A DNA stretch of 53,723 nt. It comes from Clostridium sp. C8-1-8. Its GTDB lineage: Bacteria; Bacillota; Clostridia; Clostridiales; Clostridiaceae. Where the stretch lies: contig NZ_JAABNO010000035.1 of assembly GCF_009928445.1 (NCBI RefSeq), forward strand, positions 146 through 53,868, read 5' to 3'. The translations under genes were made by a program, and so were the position numbers. Positions 17,252 through 27,177 of this stretch are shown in pieces. The notes under the pieces are model-generated. The model did no database searches. It saw nothing but the letters and a program-made list of their open reading frames with translations, and had not been told where the DNA came from. Every line of letters starts with the position of its first letter. Position 1 is the first letter of the stretch.

Positions 17252-17275
17252 ACTATGCTGAGCTCTAAGCATAGT
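17252..17275. promoter_or_regulatory. Palindrome upstream of the DUF1659/DUF2922 unit
   Basis: ACTATGCT and AGCATAGT are perfect inverted arms around an 8-bp spacer, 76 bp upstream of the DUF1659 start. Possible operator or leader hairpin; no regulator can be named. The rest of 17276-17550 shows nothing specific. Confidence 0.3.
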
Positions 17276-17552
17276 GATATTATTAATTGAAATAAGTGGT
17301 GCTTATAAATATACAGCTTTTTATAGAAAAAACTTAAGAATTAAGTGATTAATCAAGTGCTGAACTAACGCTTTCATTTAAGATATATGTCAGTACCATG
17401 GTAATTTGGGAAAATAAATTTTTTATTTATACGTTAGTGAAAATCTTTCTTTTGTTACTAGAATATAGTTATAGAAATGTAGTAGAAAATTAAAATTATA
17501 GAATTTTACTAGAAGACATTTTCCAGTATATATGGGTTTAACCATATTATTC

Positions 17553-17600
17553 TTGACAAATAATTTGCTATATGTAATAGTGAAAATAATGTAGATATAA
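17553..17600 (+). promoter_or_regulatory. Promoter of the hydrolase/cyclase operon
   Basis: TTGACA at 17553, then TATATGTAATAGTG, AAATA, and an ATAACATAAT stretch. Almost the same sequence lies at 20354-20401 before the paralogous cyclase gene. Conservation over about 48 bp in otherwise diverged DNA suggests a functional, duplicated promoter. Confidence 0.6.
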
Positions 17601-17645
17601 CATAATTTTTGTAGAATTAAACAGCGTAGGAGGTTGCGTTACATA

Positions 17646-18293
17646 GTGGAACATAATACTGTATTTTATAATGAAATCAAGAATGAATTAAAAACTGGAG
17701 ACCTTATATTATTTCATGGAATGCTTATAAGCAGCGAGATAAATGAGCTTTTGACAGGTAGTCATTGGTCTCATGTAGGGATGGTAGTAAGACCGGAAGA
17801 TTTAGGTATAAAGTCTACTGACAAATTACTTTTGTGGGAGTCTAATACCTTAGTAAACTTAGAGGATGTTGAGCTAAATAGAACTAAGATAGGTCCTATG
17901 CTAGTTGACTTAGAACAGAGACTTATAACAGATTTGAAGGATAAGAAGGATAATATATTCCAGATTCGTTATAATACTTGTGATATAACAGAGGATATGA
18001 TACTTAAGCTTAAAGATTTTATAGAAAAAGTTCATTTGGATACTTTCCCTAAAACTGAGTTCGACCTTAAAAAAGAAGTATTTGAAGGTAGAATTTTAGG
18101 TAAAGCGGTAGACAATGGAGATTATTTCTGTAGTAAACTGATATCAGATACCTATATTCATATGGGACTATTAAGTGAAAAATATCCACCTAATAGCTAT
18201 GAACCAAAGGATTTTTCAAATGCAGGCAGCTTACCCTTCATAAAAAGGGGACAGCTTGTAGATGGGCCGCAAATTGATGTTTCTGAAAAATAA
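17646..18293 (+). CDS. YiiX/NlpC-P60-like papain-fold hydrolase
   Basis: AGGAGG at 17628-17633 precedes a GTG at 17646; a TTG at 17634 is within reach of the open frame but overlaps the binding site. The product has the circularly permuted NlpC/P60 layout. GDLILFHG is near the start. A His-bearing block, HWSHVGMVV, follows at about residue 50. The likely catalytic Cys is in YFCSKLISDTYIHMG near residue 165, followed by PKDF. Such proteins act as peptidases, amidases or lipid hydrolases; there is no signal peptide. The stop lies inside the start region of the diguanylate cyclase gene, so translation is probably coupled. Confidence 0.7.
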   Translation: MEHNTVFYNEIKNELKTGDLILFHGMLISSEINELLTGSHWSHVGMVVRPEDLGIKSTDKLLLWESNTLVNLEDVELNRTKIGPMLVDLEQRLITDLKDKKDNIFQIRYNTCDITEDMILKLKDFIEKVHLDTFPKTEFDLKKEVFEGRILGKAVDNGDYFCSKLISDTYIHMGLLSEKYPPNSYEPKDFSNAGSLPFIKRGQLVDGPQIDVSEK

Positions 18294-20040
18294 ATATTTT
18301 AATACTAGGCTAATCTGGCTTGTCCTAACATTAGCCTTGGTGATATTTATTTTAGTAGGTGCTAGAATACCTAAAAATAGTATACCGAAAGCTGCACAAG
18401 GAAAAATTGATTTAAGTAAATGGAATTTTGATAAAGATGGACTTGCTAGACTTGATGGACAGTGGGAATTATATTATGGCCAGCTAATAGAACCAAAGGA
18501 TTTTAATGAGGATAACTATAATAAAGAAGGAAGAGACTTATTTAATGCGCCTAATTCTTTCAAAAGAACCTTAAGTAATAAGACGCTTCCAAAGTCAGGT
18601 TATGGAACCTTTAGGCTTAGAGTTAAATTAAAGGATGGAGATAGAAAGTTCTATGGTATAAGAACACAATCTCTTCTTTCTGCTTCAAAGGTATGGGTTG
18701 ATGGTAAACTGTTGATTGCTAATGGGGTAGTTACTAGTTCTGCAGCAGGAGCTGTAGGAAGTTTTGAGCACAATATGGCTTTTTTTCAGAATACTAAAAA
18801 TGAAGTTGAGATTGTTATAGAAACTTCTAATTACAATAATGTCACTGGTAAGTTTCAAAGTATCGATATAGGCTATTCACAGGATATAAAGCGGGAATAT
18901 ACTAAAAATGTAGTGCTAGATTCCATTGTTATAGGTGCACTTTTCATAATGAGCATATATCACTTTGCCTTGGCATTTAAGAGAGTCAATAAAAAGGCTC
19001 CACTATATTTTGCTATATTCTGCTTATTTGTTGCCTTAAGAGATACTTTAGTGGGAGAAAGAATTGTTTATAGCTTTTTTCCTAATATAACTTTTGCGCT
19101 GTTTAATAAGATAGCGTATTTGACGGTTTATTGTCCTTTACCATTTATAGTTTTATTTTTTAAGGAATTCTTTGTTGAAGAGCTTTCACCGAAGATAGTA
19201 TATGGGATAAACACAATATCAATACTGCTTGCTACAGCAACGATATTTACAAATATAGAAGTGTATGAGAACTTTCTGGTAGGTTATGAAATTTATGGCA
19301 CAGTTTTGCTAGTGTATATTTTATATATTATTATTAGGGCTGTTATTAGTGGTAAGAATGGAGCTACGCTAATATTATTTGGGTTTATCATTTTTATAAT
19401 TACTATATTTCATGATATGTTTTTGCATCTTGGATGGCAGCAGGGAAATTCACTTTTGCCTTTTGGATTTTTAATTTTTGTATTTTCACAGTCATACATG
19501 ATGGCAGCTGTTTTTTCTGACGCTTATGTTGAGATAGAAAAGCTATTAGAAGAAAATAAAGCGGTTTATTTAGATGAATTAACAACAATATTTAACAGAA
19601 GAGGTTTTTACGAGCGTGGAGAAAAAATCTTTAATGAGGTAGCTAATAAAGGCGGAAGCCTTGTATTGTTTTATGGAGATCTTAATAAACTAAAGTCAAT
19701 AAATGATTCCTTTGGACACAAGGAAGGCGATGAAGCTATAAGGAGAACTGCTTTTCTTCTAAAGAGAATCTTTGGAAAAGACGATTTAGTGGCAAGGATA
19801 AGCGGAGATGAGTTTACTGCTATGGTAGCAGATAAAGGATCCTTTGATGACGCAGAGAAAATCTTGGAACGGATAAGTACTAATTTTAATAAATATAATT
19901 TGGTTTCTAGAAAACCCTATGAGCTTACAATCAGTGTAGGTTACTCTTTATATAATGGTAAAAGTAATAAAAGTTTTGAAGAATTAATTCATGAGGCTGA
20001 CAATATGCTTTACCAAGCTAAGAAGAGTAGAGAAGGATAG
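18262..20040 (+). CDS. 7TM diguanylate cyclase with extracellular DISM-type sensor domain
   Basis: The N-terminal signal anchor (about residues 17-35) is followed by an extracellular beta-sandwich domain (about 50-210) resembling 7TMR-DISM sensors. Seven membrane helices span about 215-415. A short coiled linker (VEIEKLLEENKAVYLDE) and a C-terminal GGDEF domain complete it. The active site is SGDEF near residue 514; GDLNKLKSINDSFGHKEGDE carries the metal and nucleotide residues. The inhibitory RxxD site is replaced by GKDD, so product inhibition is unlikely. It should make c-di-GMP in response to an external signal. Alternative start: ATG at 18277. It overlaps the hydrolase gene by about 30 bp. 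Confidence 0.85.
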   Translation: MGRKLMFLKNKYFNTRLIWLVLTLALVIFILVGARIPKNSIPKAAQGKIDLSKWNFDKDGLARLDGQWELYYGQLIEPKDFNEDNYNKEGRDLFNAPNSFKRTLSNKTLPKSGYGTFRLRVKLKDGDRKFYGIRTQSLLSASKVWVDGKLLIANGVVTSSAAGAVGSFEHNMAFFQNTKNEVEIVIETSNYNNVTGKFQSIDIGYSQDIKREYTKNVVLDSIVIGALFIMSIYHFALAFKRVNKKAPLYFAIFCLFVALRDTLVGERIVYSFFPNITFALFNKIAYLTVYCPLPFIVLFFKEFFVEELSPKIVYGINTISILLATATIFTNIEVYENFLVGYEIYGTVLLVYILYIIIRAVISGKNGATLILFGFIIFIITIFHDMFLHLGWQQGNSLLPFGFLIFVFSQSYMMAAVFSDAYVEIEKLLEENKAVYLDELTTIFNRRGFYERGEKIFNEVANKGGSLVLFYGDLNKLKSINDSFGHKEGDEAIRRTAFLLKRIFGKDDLVARISGDEFTAMVADKGSFDDAEKILERISTNFNKYNLVSRKPYELTISVGYSLYNGKSNKSFEELIHEADNMLYQAKKSREG

Positions 20041-20156
20041 CTTGCTTAGTAAGGTCAATGTGAGGAGAGAAGTTTAGCACTATCAATTAGGTCAGAAAAA
20101 ATAGATAAGGATTACGTTAATTAGATTAGAGAAAATAGTCTTGAAAGTAGAGAAAG

Positions 20157-20183
20157 AAAAAATCTTCTTTCAAGATTTTTTTT
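20157..20183 (+). terminator. Terminator of the hydrolase/cyclase operon
   Basis: AAAATCTT, loop CTTTC, AAGATTTT, then further T residues. Confidence 0.75.
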
Positions 20184-20353
20184 GGTTTTTTACTACTGAA
20201 AATATACTGATTTACAGTAGGTTATGTCTTATATGAAATGTTTAGTTTACTATATATAATAGATAATTAAATGAGATGTTCAAAAAACAATGGATTAGAT
20301 TACAATTGTAAGTATAATACTGTTAAATAAAGTTGAAAAAATCTTTGTATTTA

Positions 20354-20401
20354 TTGACAAAAAACATTCTATATGTAATAGTGGAAATATTGTATAAATA
20401 A
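20354..20401 (+). promoter_or_regulatory. Promoter of the second 7TM cyclase
   Basis: TTGACA at 20354 followed by CTATATGTAATAGTGGAAAT and ATAACATAAT, matching the promoter at 17553. The 5-prime leader is about 145 bp and no riboswitch fold was recognised in it. Confidence 0.6.
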
Positions 20402-20548
20402 CATAATATTTATGAAAGCTAATTATATTATTCAATAAATGTTACTTTATGTTTATTGTGCTGTGAGTAAGGTTTTAGACTTTACTAGTTATGGCATAGT
20501 ATTATTCTATTAAATTAGGCAAGAAGATTCGCGGAAGGACTATTGGTA

Positions 20549-22324
20549 ATGGTACAAAAAGATAATTTACTTAGAAAAAGAAAAAGTTTAGTGCTTATGG
20601 TTTTATTTTTAATTATATTCATTATTTTTGGGTCTATTAGCACCGGGAAAAGTGAAATTGCGAAGGCTAGTGATGGAAGAATTGATTTAAGCAGTTGGAA
20701 TTTTGAAAAAGATGGACTTGCCAAATTGGATGGACAGTGGGAAATATATAGTGGAGAACTATTAGAACCAAAGGACTTTAAGCAGGGAAATTATGATAAA
20801 GCTTCAGTGGACTACTTCCAGGTTCCAAGCAGTTTCGTTACTACAGTTAACAAAAAAAAGCTACCTAAGTTTGGCTATGCTACCCTTAGACTAAAGGTTA
20901 AGCTTAAGCCTAATGAAGACGCACTTTATGGTATAAAAAGTCAGTACATACTTTCAGCCTCAAAGATATGGATAAATGGACAATTAGTTACTTCCACTGG
21001 AAAGATAAGCAGGGATGCAGATAGTGCTTTGGGAAGCTTTGAACACCAGATTGCATTTTTTAAAAATGATGGAGCTGAGAATGAGATAGTTATTCAAATG
21101 TCCAATTATAATAATGTAACTGGTAAGGTTCAAAACATCTACATAGGTTATAATAAACAATTGAAAAACGATTATATAAGAAGTGTTGTTTCAGATGCAT
21201 TTATCATTGGATGTTTATTTATAATGGGGATATATCATTTTGCACTTTACTATAAGAGGCCAAGCAATAAAGCCACATTGTATTTTGGAGTATTTTGTTT
21301 ATTAATCGCTTTGAGAAATGCGATAGTAGGTGAGAGAATAATCTTTGATGTATTTCCTAATATATCATTTTCTTTATTCAATAAGCTTGCATACCTCACA
21401 GTATATTGTTCGCTACCTTTTATAATAATGTTTTTTAAAGAAATTTTGGGTAATCAGATTTCATCAAAATTAGTAAAGCTCATGAACATTATATCAATAG
21501 TTGTCAGCTTGGTAACAATATTTACAAGGATACAAATTTATGATAATTTTCTACTGTATTATGAAATATGGATACTGGCCCTTTTTGTATATATTTTATA
21601 CATGATTATCAAAGCTGTTATGAATAAGAATCAGGGAGCATTGATAATATTATTTGGTTTTACTGTATTTGTGATTAGTGTTATACATGATATAATCCTT
21701 CAGGCAGGCATAATATATACGAATTCACTAATACCAGCTGGATTCTTTATCTTTATATTTTCTCAATCCTATCTTCTTGCATCAAATTTCTCCGATGCAT
21801 TTATGGAAGTAGAAAAATTGGTTGAAGAAAATAAGGCAGTGTATACTGATGAACTCACTGGGCTTCTAAACAGAAGAGGTTTTTATGAAAGAGGAGAAGC
21901 TCTTTTCAAAGATTGCCTCGAGAATGAAAACAGCTTCACTTTATTTTACGGTGATCTAAATAAATTGAAGATAATAAATGATACCTTTGGCCATAAAGAG
22001 GGAGATGAAGCCATAAAGAGGACTGCGTCTCTACTAAGAAGATCCTTTGGAAAAGAAGACATAGTTGCAAGGGTAAGTGGTGATGAGTTCATAGCCATAG
22101 CACTAAACAAATCCTCCAACGAGGATGCAAGAAGTCTAATAGAAAATATAAATAACAACTTCCAAGTGTACAATGCTACAGCTAAAAAGCCTTATAGGCT
22201 ATCTATTAGCTTAGGTTATTCAATATGTACACCTGATGAAAGCACATATTTTGAAGCCGTTATCAATGAAGCTGATGACATGCTATATGAAGCTAAAGCC
22301 AGCAGCGGTAGTATATTAAGATAA
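20549..22324 (+). CDS. 7TM diguanylate cyclase, paralogue of the preceding one
   Basis: Same architecture and close sequence similarity throughout to the gene at 18262: signal anchor, DISM-like beta-sandwich (shared LDGQWE, EPKDF and SNYNNVTGK blocks), seven membrane helices, coiled linker (VEKLVEENKAVYTDELTGLL) and GGDEF domain with SGDEF near residue 510. The inhibitory site reads GKED, again without Arg. The ATG at 20549 lies at good spacing from GGAAGGAC; a TTG two codons earlier is too close. No second copy of the hydrolase gene accompanies it, so the duplication took promoter and cyclase only, or the hydrolase copy was lost. Confidence 0.85.
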   Translation: MVQKDNLLRKRKSLVLMVLFLIIFIIFGSISTGKSEIAKASDGRIDLSSWNFEKDGLAKLDGQWEIYSGELLEPKDFKQGNYDKASVDYFQVPSSFVTTVNKKKLPKFGYATLRLKVKLKPNEDALYGIKSQYILSASKIWINGQLVTSTGKISRDADSALGSFEHQIAFFKNDGAENEIVIQMSNYNNVTGKVQNIYIGYNKQLKNDYIRSVVSDAFIIGCLFIMGIYHFALYYKRPSNKATLYFGVFCLLIALRNAIVGERIIFDVFPNISFSLFNKLAYLTVYCSLPFIIMFFKEILGNQISSKLVKLMNIISIVVSLVTIFTRIQIYDNFLLYYEIWILALFVYILYMIIKAVMNKNQGALIILFGFTVFVISVIHDIILQAGIIYTNSLIPAGFFIFIFSQSYLLASNFSDAFMEVEKLVEENKAVYTDELTGLLNRRGFYERGEALFKDCLENENSFTLFYGDLNKLKIINDTFGHKEGDEAIKRTASLLRRSFGKEDIVARVSGDEFIAIALNKSSNEDARSLIENINNNFQVYNATAKKPYRLSISLGYSICTPDESTYFEAVINEADDMLYEAKASSGSILR

Positions 22325-22495
22325 TTTATTAAGTGGAAGCATTTTAAGGTGATTTAAAAAGAAGTAGCCTTAAGTAATGTGGCTTAAAGTAACAAGAAAA
22401 TTGATTGTAAAAAGTAATTACAGAAAAAATAATTATATGAATAGTAATAAATGCTAATAATTAGTAATAGATGAATAGTAAATATAAGAATAAAT

Positions 22496-22535
22496 AAAGC
22501 TCTCTTATCCATTATAATTGGAAATGAGAGCTTTT
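22496..22535 (+). terminator. Terminator of the second cyclase
   Basis: AAAGCTCTC pairs with GAGAGCTTT, followed by TAGTATTTG. The remaining gap 22325-22686 shows nothing else. Confidence 0.7.
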
Positions 22536-22686
22536 AGTATTTGCTATGTTTAACACTATATCTTAGTAGAGTACTATTATTATATTATAAAATTAGGTTA
22601 TAAGCCTGACAAATTCAAGCCCGTTTGTTCTTTGTTAATGAATAGCTTATCGGCATTTTAGCTTGGTAGGCTGTTTGTTTGACAGT

Positions 22687-24243
22687 TTAACATTTCTGAA
22701 CAGCAATCTTAGTAGTTACTTTATTTCTACCGTTTTTCTTTGATTGGTATAGGGCATCATCAGCAAGCTTCATTATTTCGTCAAAATCATTTAGTTTAGA
22801 ATCAAACCTTGAAACTCCAATACTTAAAGTGAAAGATATTGATTTATCCTCATAAACTACAGGTCGCTTAGAAATCATATTGCGAAATACTTCTGATAGG
22901 TTTTCACCATCTTTTAAATCTGTATCCGGAAGAATAACAATGAATTCTTCTCCACCTAGACGGGCCAATATATCTGTCTTCCTAAAATAGCCTTTCATCT
23001 CATTTCCTAAATGCTTTAACACTACATCTCCTGCACCATGTCCATAGGTATCATTTATTATTTTAAAATGATCTATATCTATCATAAGCAGTGAAAAAGT
23101 GGTATTGTAAGTCTTTGCTCTTTCCATTGTAAGCTTGGCTAATTCTTCAAATCGGTTTCTGTTGTACAAATCTGTTAAAGAATCGGTGGTAGCCAATATG
23201 CTAAGAGCTTCTTGAGCATTTTTCCTTTCGGTTATGTTTACCAAATTTATAAGCCTTCCAACTGTTACACCAAAGTCATTTGTGATCTTTAGGATTTTTA
23301 TCTCAAAATATACTTCTCTGCTTCCGCAGATAGATTTTATGTCCTGGTTACAGTCACTTTTTAAAGCCTCAATAAAGTCTGGATGTCTATATAACACATA
23401 TTCTATAGTCTTTCCATTTACTTGACCTTTCAATTCGCTAAAAATACTTTCTGCTGTAGTGTTGTGGTCCATGATTCTGTTAGTATTATCCAGCAAAATC
23501 ATAGCATCAGTGCTTTTTTCGAATAAAACCTCTCTAGCCAAGGTTTTTAACTTAAGAAAATCATATTTGAAAAGTGCTACTAAAATCAAGCTTAGGGAAA
23601 AAGGTAATAATAGTGCTATATAGTTAAGGCCTAATTGCCAAGGATTAACTAGTATTAATACCAAACCTATAAAGGGTAGTAATGAAGATAAAATCATAAC
23701 TTTATAAGTGGATTTTTCAAAAGCAGTAACCTTTTTATAATTTCTCATATAGACGAATATTGATATTAAGAGATAAAGCACCATACAACAATTAAAAACT
23801 ATGTACCAAGGCCCCTTTTCTAAATACAGAAAGTTCAAGCCCCAAAGTTCTTTTAAGGTCATTGTTTTGTAATAATAGTGGTGTAATGGATTAGTAAATC
23901 TTATTAAAAAGGTTATAATAGGAATCAGAAATATTATACCTGCAACACTCTTTTTAACGGTTCTAATAGTTTTTGTATGTATTAGTGACAACAAAAGCCA
24001 GCAGCCTGGATAAAATGGCAACGCAATGTATTCAATGAGATTGTAGAACACCATCTGAGGCAGTAAGTTACTATTAAGTTCCAGTAAATAACCAAATAAG
24101 CATATGCTTACTAGTAGGCACAAGGCTGAAAAAGTTTTTATTAAACAGTTGCCTCCCTTTGAAAATGCATATGCAGCAAAAAGTCCTGCAAGCAATGCTG
24201 CGAAAAAAAAGTATATACTTAGTAATATAAGTTGAAACGGCAT
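22687..24243 (-). CDS. 7TM-PAS-GGDEF diguanylate cyclase
   Basis: Seven hydrophobic helices (about residues 1-225) match the histidine-kinase N-terminal 7TM domain. A PAS domain follows (about 240-345; VLFEKSTDAMILLDNTNRIM to the NITERKNAQE end). The GGDEF domain covers about 350-510. The active site is GGEEF, a fully competent variant, and RKTD five residues before it is an intact RxxD inhibitory site, unlike the two cyclases upstream. DIDHFKIINDTYGHGAGD carries the metal-binding residues. The start at 24243 is preferred over 24249 because GAGGG lies seven bases before it. It faces the second cyclase gene tail to tail. Confidence 0.85.
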   Translation of the reverse strand: MPFQLILLSIYFFFAALLAGLFAAYAFSKGGNCLIKTFSALCLLVSICLFGYLLELNSNLLPQMVFYNLIEYIALPFYPGCWLLLSLIHTKTIRTVKKSVAGIIFLIPIITFLIRFTNPLHHYYYKTMTLKELWGLNFLYLEKGPWYIVFNCCMVLYLLISIFVYMRNYKKVTAFEKSTYKVMILSSLLPFIGLVLILVNPWQLGLNYIALLLPFSLSLILVALFKYDFLKLKTLAREVLFEKSTDAMILLDNTNRIMDHNTTAESIFSELKGQVNGKTIEYVLYRHPDFIEALKSDCNQDIKSICGSREVYFEIKILKITNDFGVTVGRLINLVNITERKNAQEALSILATTDSLTDLYNRNRFEELAKLTMERAKTYNTTFSLLMIDIDHFKIINDTYGHGAGDVVLKHLGNEMKGYFRKTDILARLGGEEFIVILPDTDLKDGENLSEVFRNMISKRPVVYEDKSISFTLSIGVSRFDSKLNDFDEIMKLADDALYQSKKNGRNKVTTKIAVQKC

Positions 24244-24489
24244 ATGCATACCCTCTTTCTAATACTATAGACTTGTCTTATTTTATCATTTTAATACAAG
24301 CTAAAGCAATGAAAATAATGTAAAGCCAAAGGCTTAAAGTTAAATTAGAAAGTAAAAGAAATTAAAAAAATACCGCAAAAATAAACAAAATTTACGAAAA
24401 TTCGACATTATATTGTATTTATTTAAAATCATAATAAAATATTTAATAGATTTATATTTTTTTTATTATGATTTGTAAGTACCTTAATA

Positions 24490-24552
24490 TGTAAGCATAT
24501 GTTTATGTGTATTTATATATGTTTATATGAATTTACATATGTTTATATATGG
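24490..24552. repeat. AT-rich direct repeats in the 24250-24864 gap
   Basis: Three copies of a unit containing TATGTTTATATG recur about every 20-22 bp. Apart from these and the terminator at 24766, the gap holds no gene I can support. Confidence 0.4.
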
Positions 24553-24765
24553 GTTGCTTAATTTTCTGTGGTAATAGATAGTTTTTCATATATGTCCATA
24601 AAAATCTATAGCTCTTTTGTACCGTAATCAGATTTACGTGCAAAGCAACACATGTGTCGTTTCGTGAGTGTAGATGAACTCTTTATATCAGCAAAATCAG
24701 TTCAATCTTTTTATTCCATTTATTATGATTATACTTAATTTTTTTTTAGAAAAGTCAATGAAAAA

Positions 24766-24799
24766 TAGCCTAAATCATTATTGCTGCTGATTTAGGCTA
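24766..24799 (-). terminator. Terminator of the EF-G-binding protein gene
   Basis: Perfect 12-bp stem TAGCCTAAATCA / TGATTTAGGCTA; on the - strand it is followed by TTTTTC. Confidence 0.75.
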
Positions 24800-24864
24800 G
24801 GAAATATTGATTGTAGTACTTTTTCTTATAGCTTGCAGAGCTAGGCCTAGGTTTAATGTCTTTA

Positions 24865-25524
24865 TTACTTTATATTATTAACATCCTTTAAAATCTTTTC
24901 AAGATTCTCTACTGATTCAATTCTTTCATTACATTTTTCACTATCTGCACAAATGCTAAAACCTATTGATTTGTACCCGCCTTCTCCAGCATTTGAAACT
25001 TTACAAATAGGTGAAACAAAGATCACTTCATTATCCATGTGAATGCAGTTGCACAAAGAGCATATATTAGCCTTGCTGGAACCGCCACTGGTTATTCTAC
25101 AGGCCATGCCTATAAGTTTATCATCCATATTGTAGGCTACAAATAGCTTGTTACTAGCTTTATCTATCCAGCCTAGATAAACCTTCTTTGAAGCTTCTTG
25201 ATTTAATTCCGGTAACTTAAGCTTCTTTTCCTTCTTAAATAATTTACTTATCTGTGCACCAGTGACAGTAGGCATGCCATAGACATAACTAGCTAATTCG
25301 GCTAAATAACTATCGATTTGAGATGCTTCCTTTAGCCTGATTATGTTTAGAATTTCTCTTTCTTCCTCAGATAAACTAGTAAATAAATTAAATATCTTAT
25401 CCTGTGTATAAGCCTTAGAAGCTTCAACAACATTGATATCTACACAAGACTTGTAGTTATTGGCCAAGTCGTTTAAGCATCTTTTTATATAATTAAATTG
25501 ATTTTTCCTTATAAAAGTTTTCAT
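24865..25524 (-). CDS. FusB/FusC-type elongation factor G-binding protein
   Basis: The 219-residue product has the two-part layout of this family. An N-terminal four-helix domain covers residues 1-110 (FIRKNQFNYIKRCLNDLAN at its start). A C-terminal treble-clef zinc domain has Cys155, Cys158, Cys160 and later Cys192 and Cys198 as candidate ligands. It binds EF-G on the ribosome; FusB and FusC rescue EF-G stalled by fusidic acid, but chromosomal homologues in Firmicutes have other or unknown roles, so resistance is not proven. It is a single gene with its own terminator. Confidence 0.8.
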   Translation of the reverse strand: MKTFIRKNQFNYIKRCLNDLANNYKSCVDINVVEASKAYTQDKIFNLFTSLSEEEREILNIIRLKEASQIDSYLAELASYVYGMPTVTGAQISKLFKKEKKLKLPELNQEASKKVYLGWIDKASNKLFVAYNMDDKLIGMACRITSGGSSKANICSLCNCIHMDNEVIFVSPICKVSNAGEGGYKSIGFSICADSEKCNERIESVENLEKILKDVNNIK

Positions 25525-25999
25525 GTGGATCTTTACCTCATTTCTAAATATGTGATTTTAATAGATAGTATTTTGCTTGGTGGAAGACCTAACAATGTTC
25601 TGGACCTACTTAATCTATCTTTAAGCTAAGAATACTAAAAAAGTTTTACTTTAACATTCTCTAAAACAAATATGTTAATAATATCATAAACTATTGCGTA
25701 ATATTCCTAAAATGAACATGCTCTGTGGTATGAGCATATAAATAAGAAAGCTACTATAATTGTATTTCCACAGGGCAATGATAACATGATTTCTAATATT
25801 GCTTCAATCTAATAAATGATTCTGTATGGATTGTGAGCATATTAGACTTAGGTTGATATTCATCTGAGTAGCGATAGGGACGCCCAGTATTATAAGTAGA
25901 ATTAGTTATGTAATGTAAAATATCTCAGATAGTGTGTTGGGATCAAGTATAATTAAACATATGAAAAAAACTATAAAAGTAAGTGGAAGGGAGATTTTT
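25525..25999. other. Intergenic region with nothing recognised
   Basis: AT-rich spacer between divergent genes. A short upstream frame (25934-25999) is joined to the acetyltransferase frame but lacks a ribosome binding site. No repeat family, riboswitch or strong hairpin was seen. Confidence 0.4.
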
Positions 26000-26887
26000 A
26001 TGAAAGAATTTAGAATGGAATATTATAAAGATAATAATTATGATTTTGTTGATAGATTGCTGAAGGCTTCAAATGAAGATACTAATATGGGGATAGGATA
26101 TCCAAGATGCGAGGGGATAGAAGAGTTAATATCAGAGGTTGAACTTTATGACAATAAATTAAGTGAATGCATATGCTTAATATTTGACAAAGATAAGCCT
26201 ATTGGTATGGGGGGATTCTTATATACTGAAGGAGAAAGCGAAGGATATTTTATTGGTCCCATACTAGTGGAGGAATATTTCGTTAAGGAAAATGTTAGTG
26301 ACATTATAAAACTAATTTTAGAAAGCAAAAGATATTCTTTAAAAAAACTATTAGGAGTATGTACTGATAAAAATCAAACTTTAAATGAAAGTTACACAGC
26401 TACTGGATGGAAATATAAAAGCACCCAAAGAGAAATGAAATATGACGTTGATAAATCCATAAAACAAGTTAAATGGCAAGTATGTGAACTGGACAAGACT
26501 GAAGTTTCAAAGAGTCAGGATATTTTTCATATCTTAGATAGAACCTTTCATTGGGGCGGAGATAGAGAAAACTTTAATGAATTGCTCAGAGATGAATATA
26601 AGGTAGGCTGTGTACTGGATAATGAAAAGAATATTCTTGGACTAGTTGTTTGGGCTTACTTAGAAGATGTAGATTTCTCAAGACTTGAATACCTCGTTGT
26701 GAATGAAAGTTTTAGAAAAAATGGGATAGGAGAGGCTATGATAAATCATGTTATTAACGATGCCAACAGGCAAAATGTGAAAAACATATATTTAAGCACA
26801 GGAATAAATAATGCTGCAGTAAGACTTTATAATAAAACAGGTTTTTATGATACAGTGGTGTCAAATATATATGAAAGAAAGTATTAA
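26000..26887 (+). CDS. GNAT-family N-acetyltransferase, two GNAT domains
   Basis: AAGGGAG lies seven bases before the ATG at 26000, so the longer open frame is not used. The 295-residue product is a tandem GNAT protein: residues 1-140 form a degenerate first domain (KPIGMGGFLY, GPILVEEYF), and residues 150-295 a complete one. The acetyl-CoA loop is VNESFRKNGIGEAM; the C-terminal NNAAVRLYNKTGFYDT is the usual GNAT motif B. Cytoplasmic; the substrate is unknown. No partner gene is adjacent. Confidence 0.85.
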   Translation: MKEFRMEYYKDNNYDFVDRLLKASNEDTNMGIGYPRCEGIEELISEVELYDNKLSECICLIFDKDKPIGMGGFLYTEGESEGYFIGPILVEEYFVKENVSDIIKLILESKRYSLKKLLGVCTDKNQTLNESYTATGWKYKSTQREMKYDVDKSIKQVKWQVCELDKTEVSKSQDIFHILDRTFHWGGDRENFNELLRDEYKVGCVLDNEKNILGLVVWAYLEDVDFSRLEYLVVNESFRKNGIGEAMINHVINDANRQNVKNIYLSTGINNAAVRLYNKTGFYDTVVSNIYERKY

Positions 26888-27177
26888 AGCAACTATAACT
26901 TTAGTTACTATGGATACTAAAAAAACAACTATTATTTTGTATTTCAAAGAACTAATAAACATTGAATTTTTGTAAATATGAGGTAGTCTTAGGTATTCTA
27001 AATCGCAAGTATTTTAGTGATAGGGAAGAGAGTTTATTTCATAACAGATAATGAAAACTGTAGTGATAGTAGTTATTAAATAAAAGCCCTGGTAAATTAA
27101 TTTTCAATATTCATCAGATAAAGGATAAGGATATAATATTTTTGAAGCGGGGAGGGGGAGGAGATATAGTTTTAACT

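Noticed and set aside
24630..24675. ACGTGCAAAGCAACACATG, upstream of nothing but near c-di-GMP genes, considered as a c-di-GMP riboswitch.
   Set aside because: The conserved GNRA-receptor and GCACAGGGCAAACC core are missing on both strands, and no gene follows in the right orientation.
24865..25524. Naming this gene as a proven fusidic acid resistance determinant.
   Set aside because: Family membership shows EF-G binding only; many chromosomal homologues do not confer resistance.
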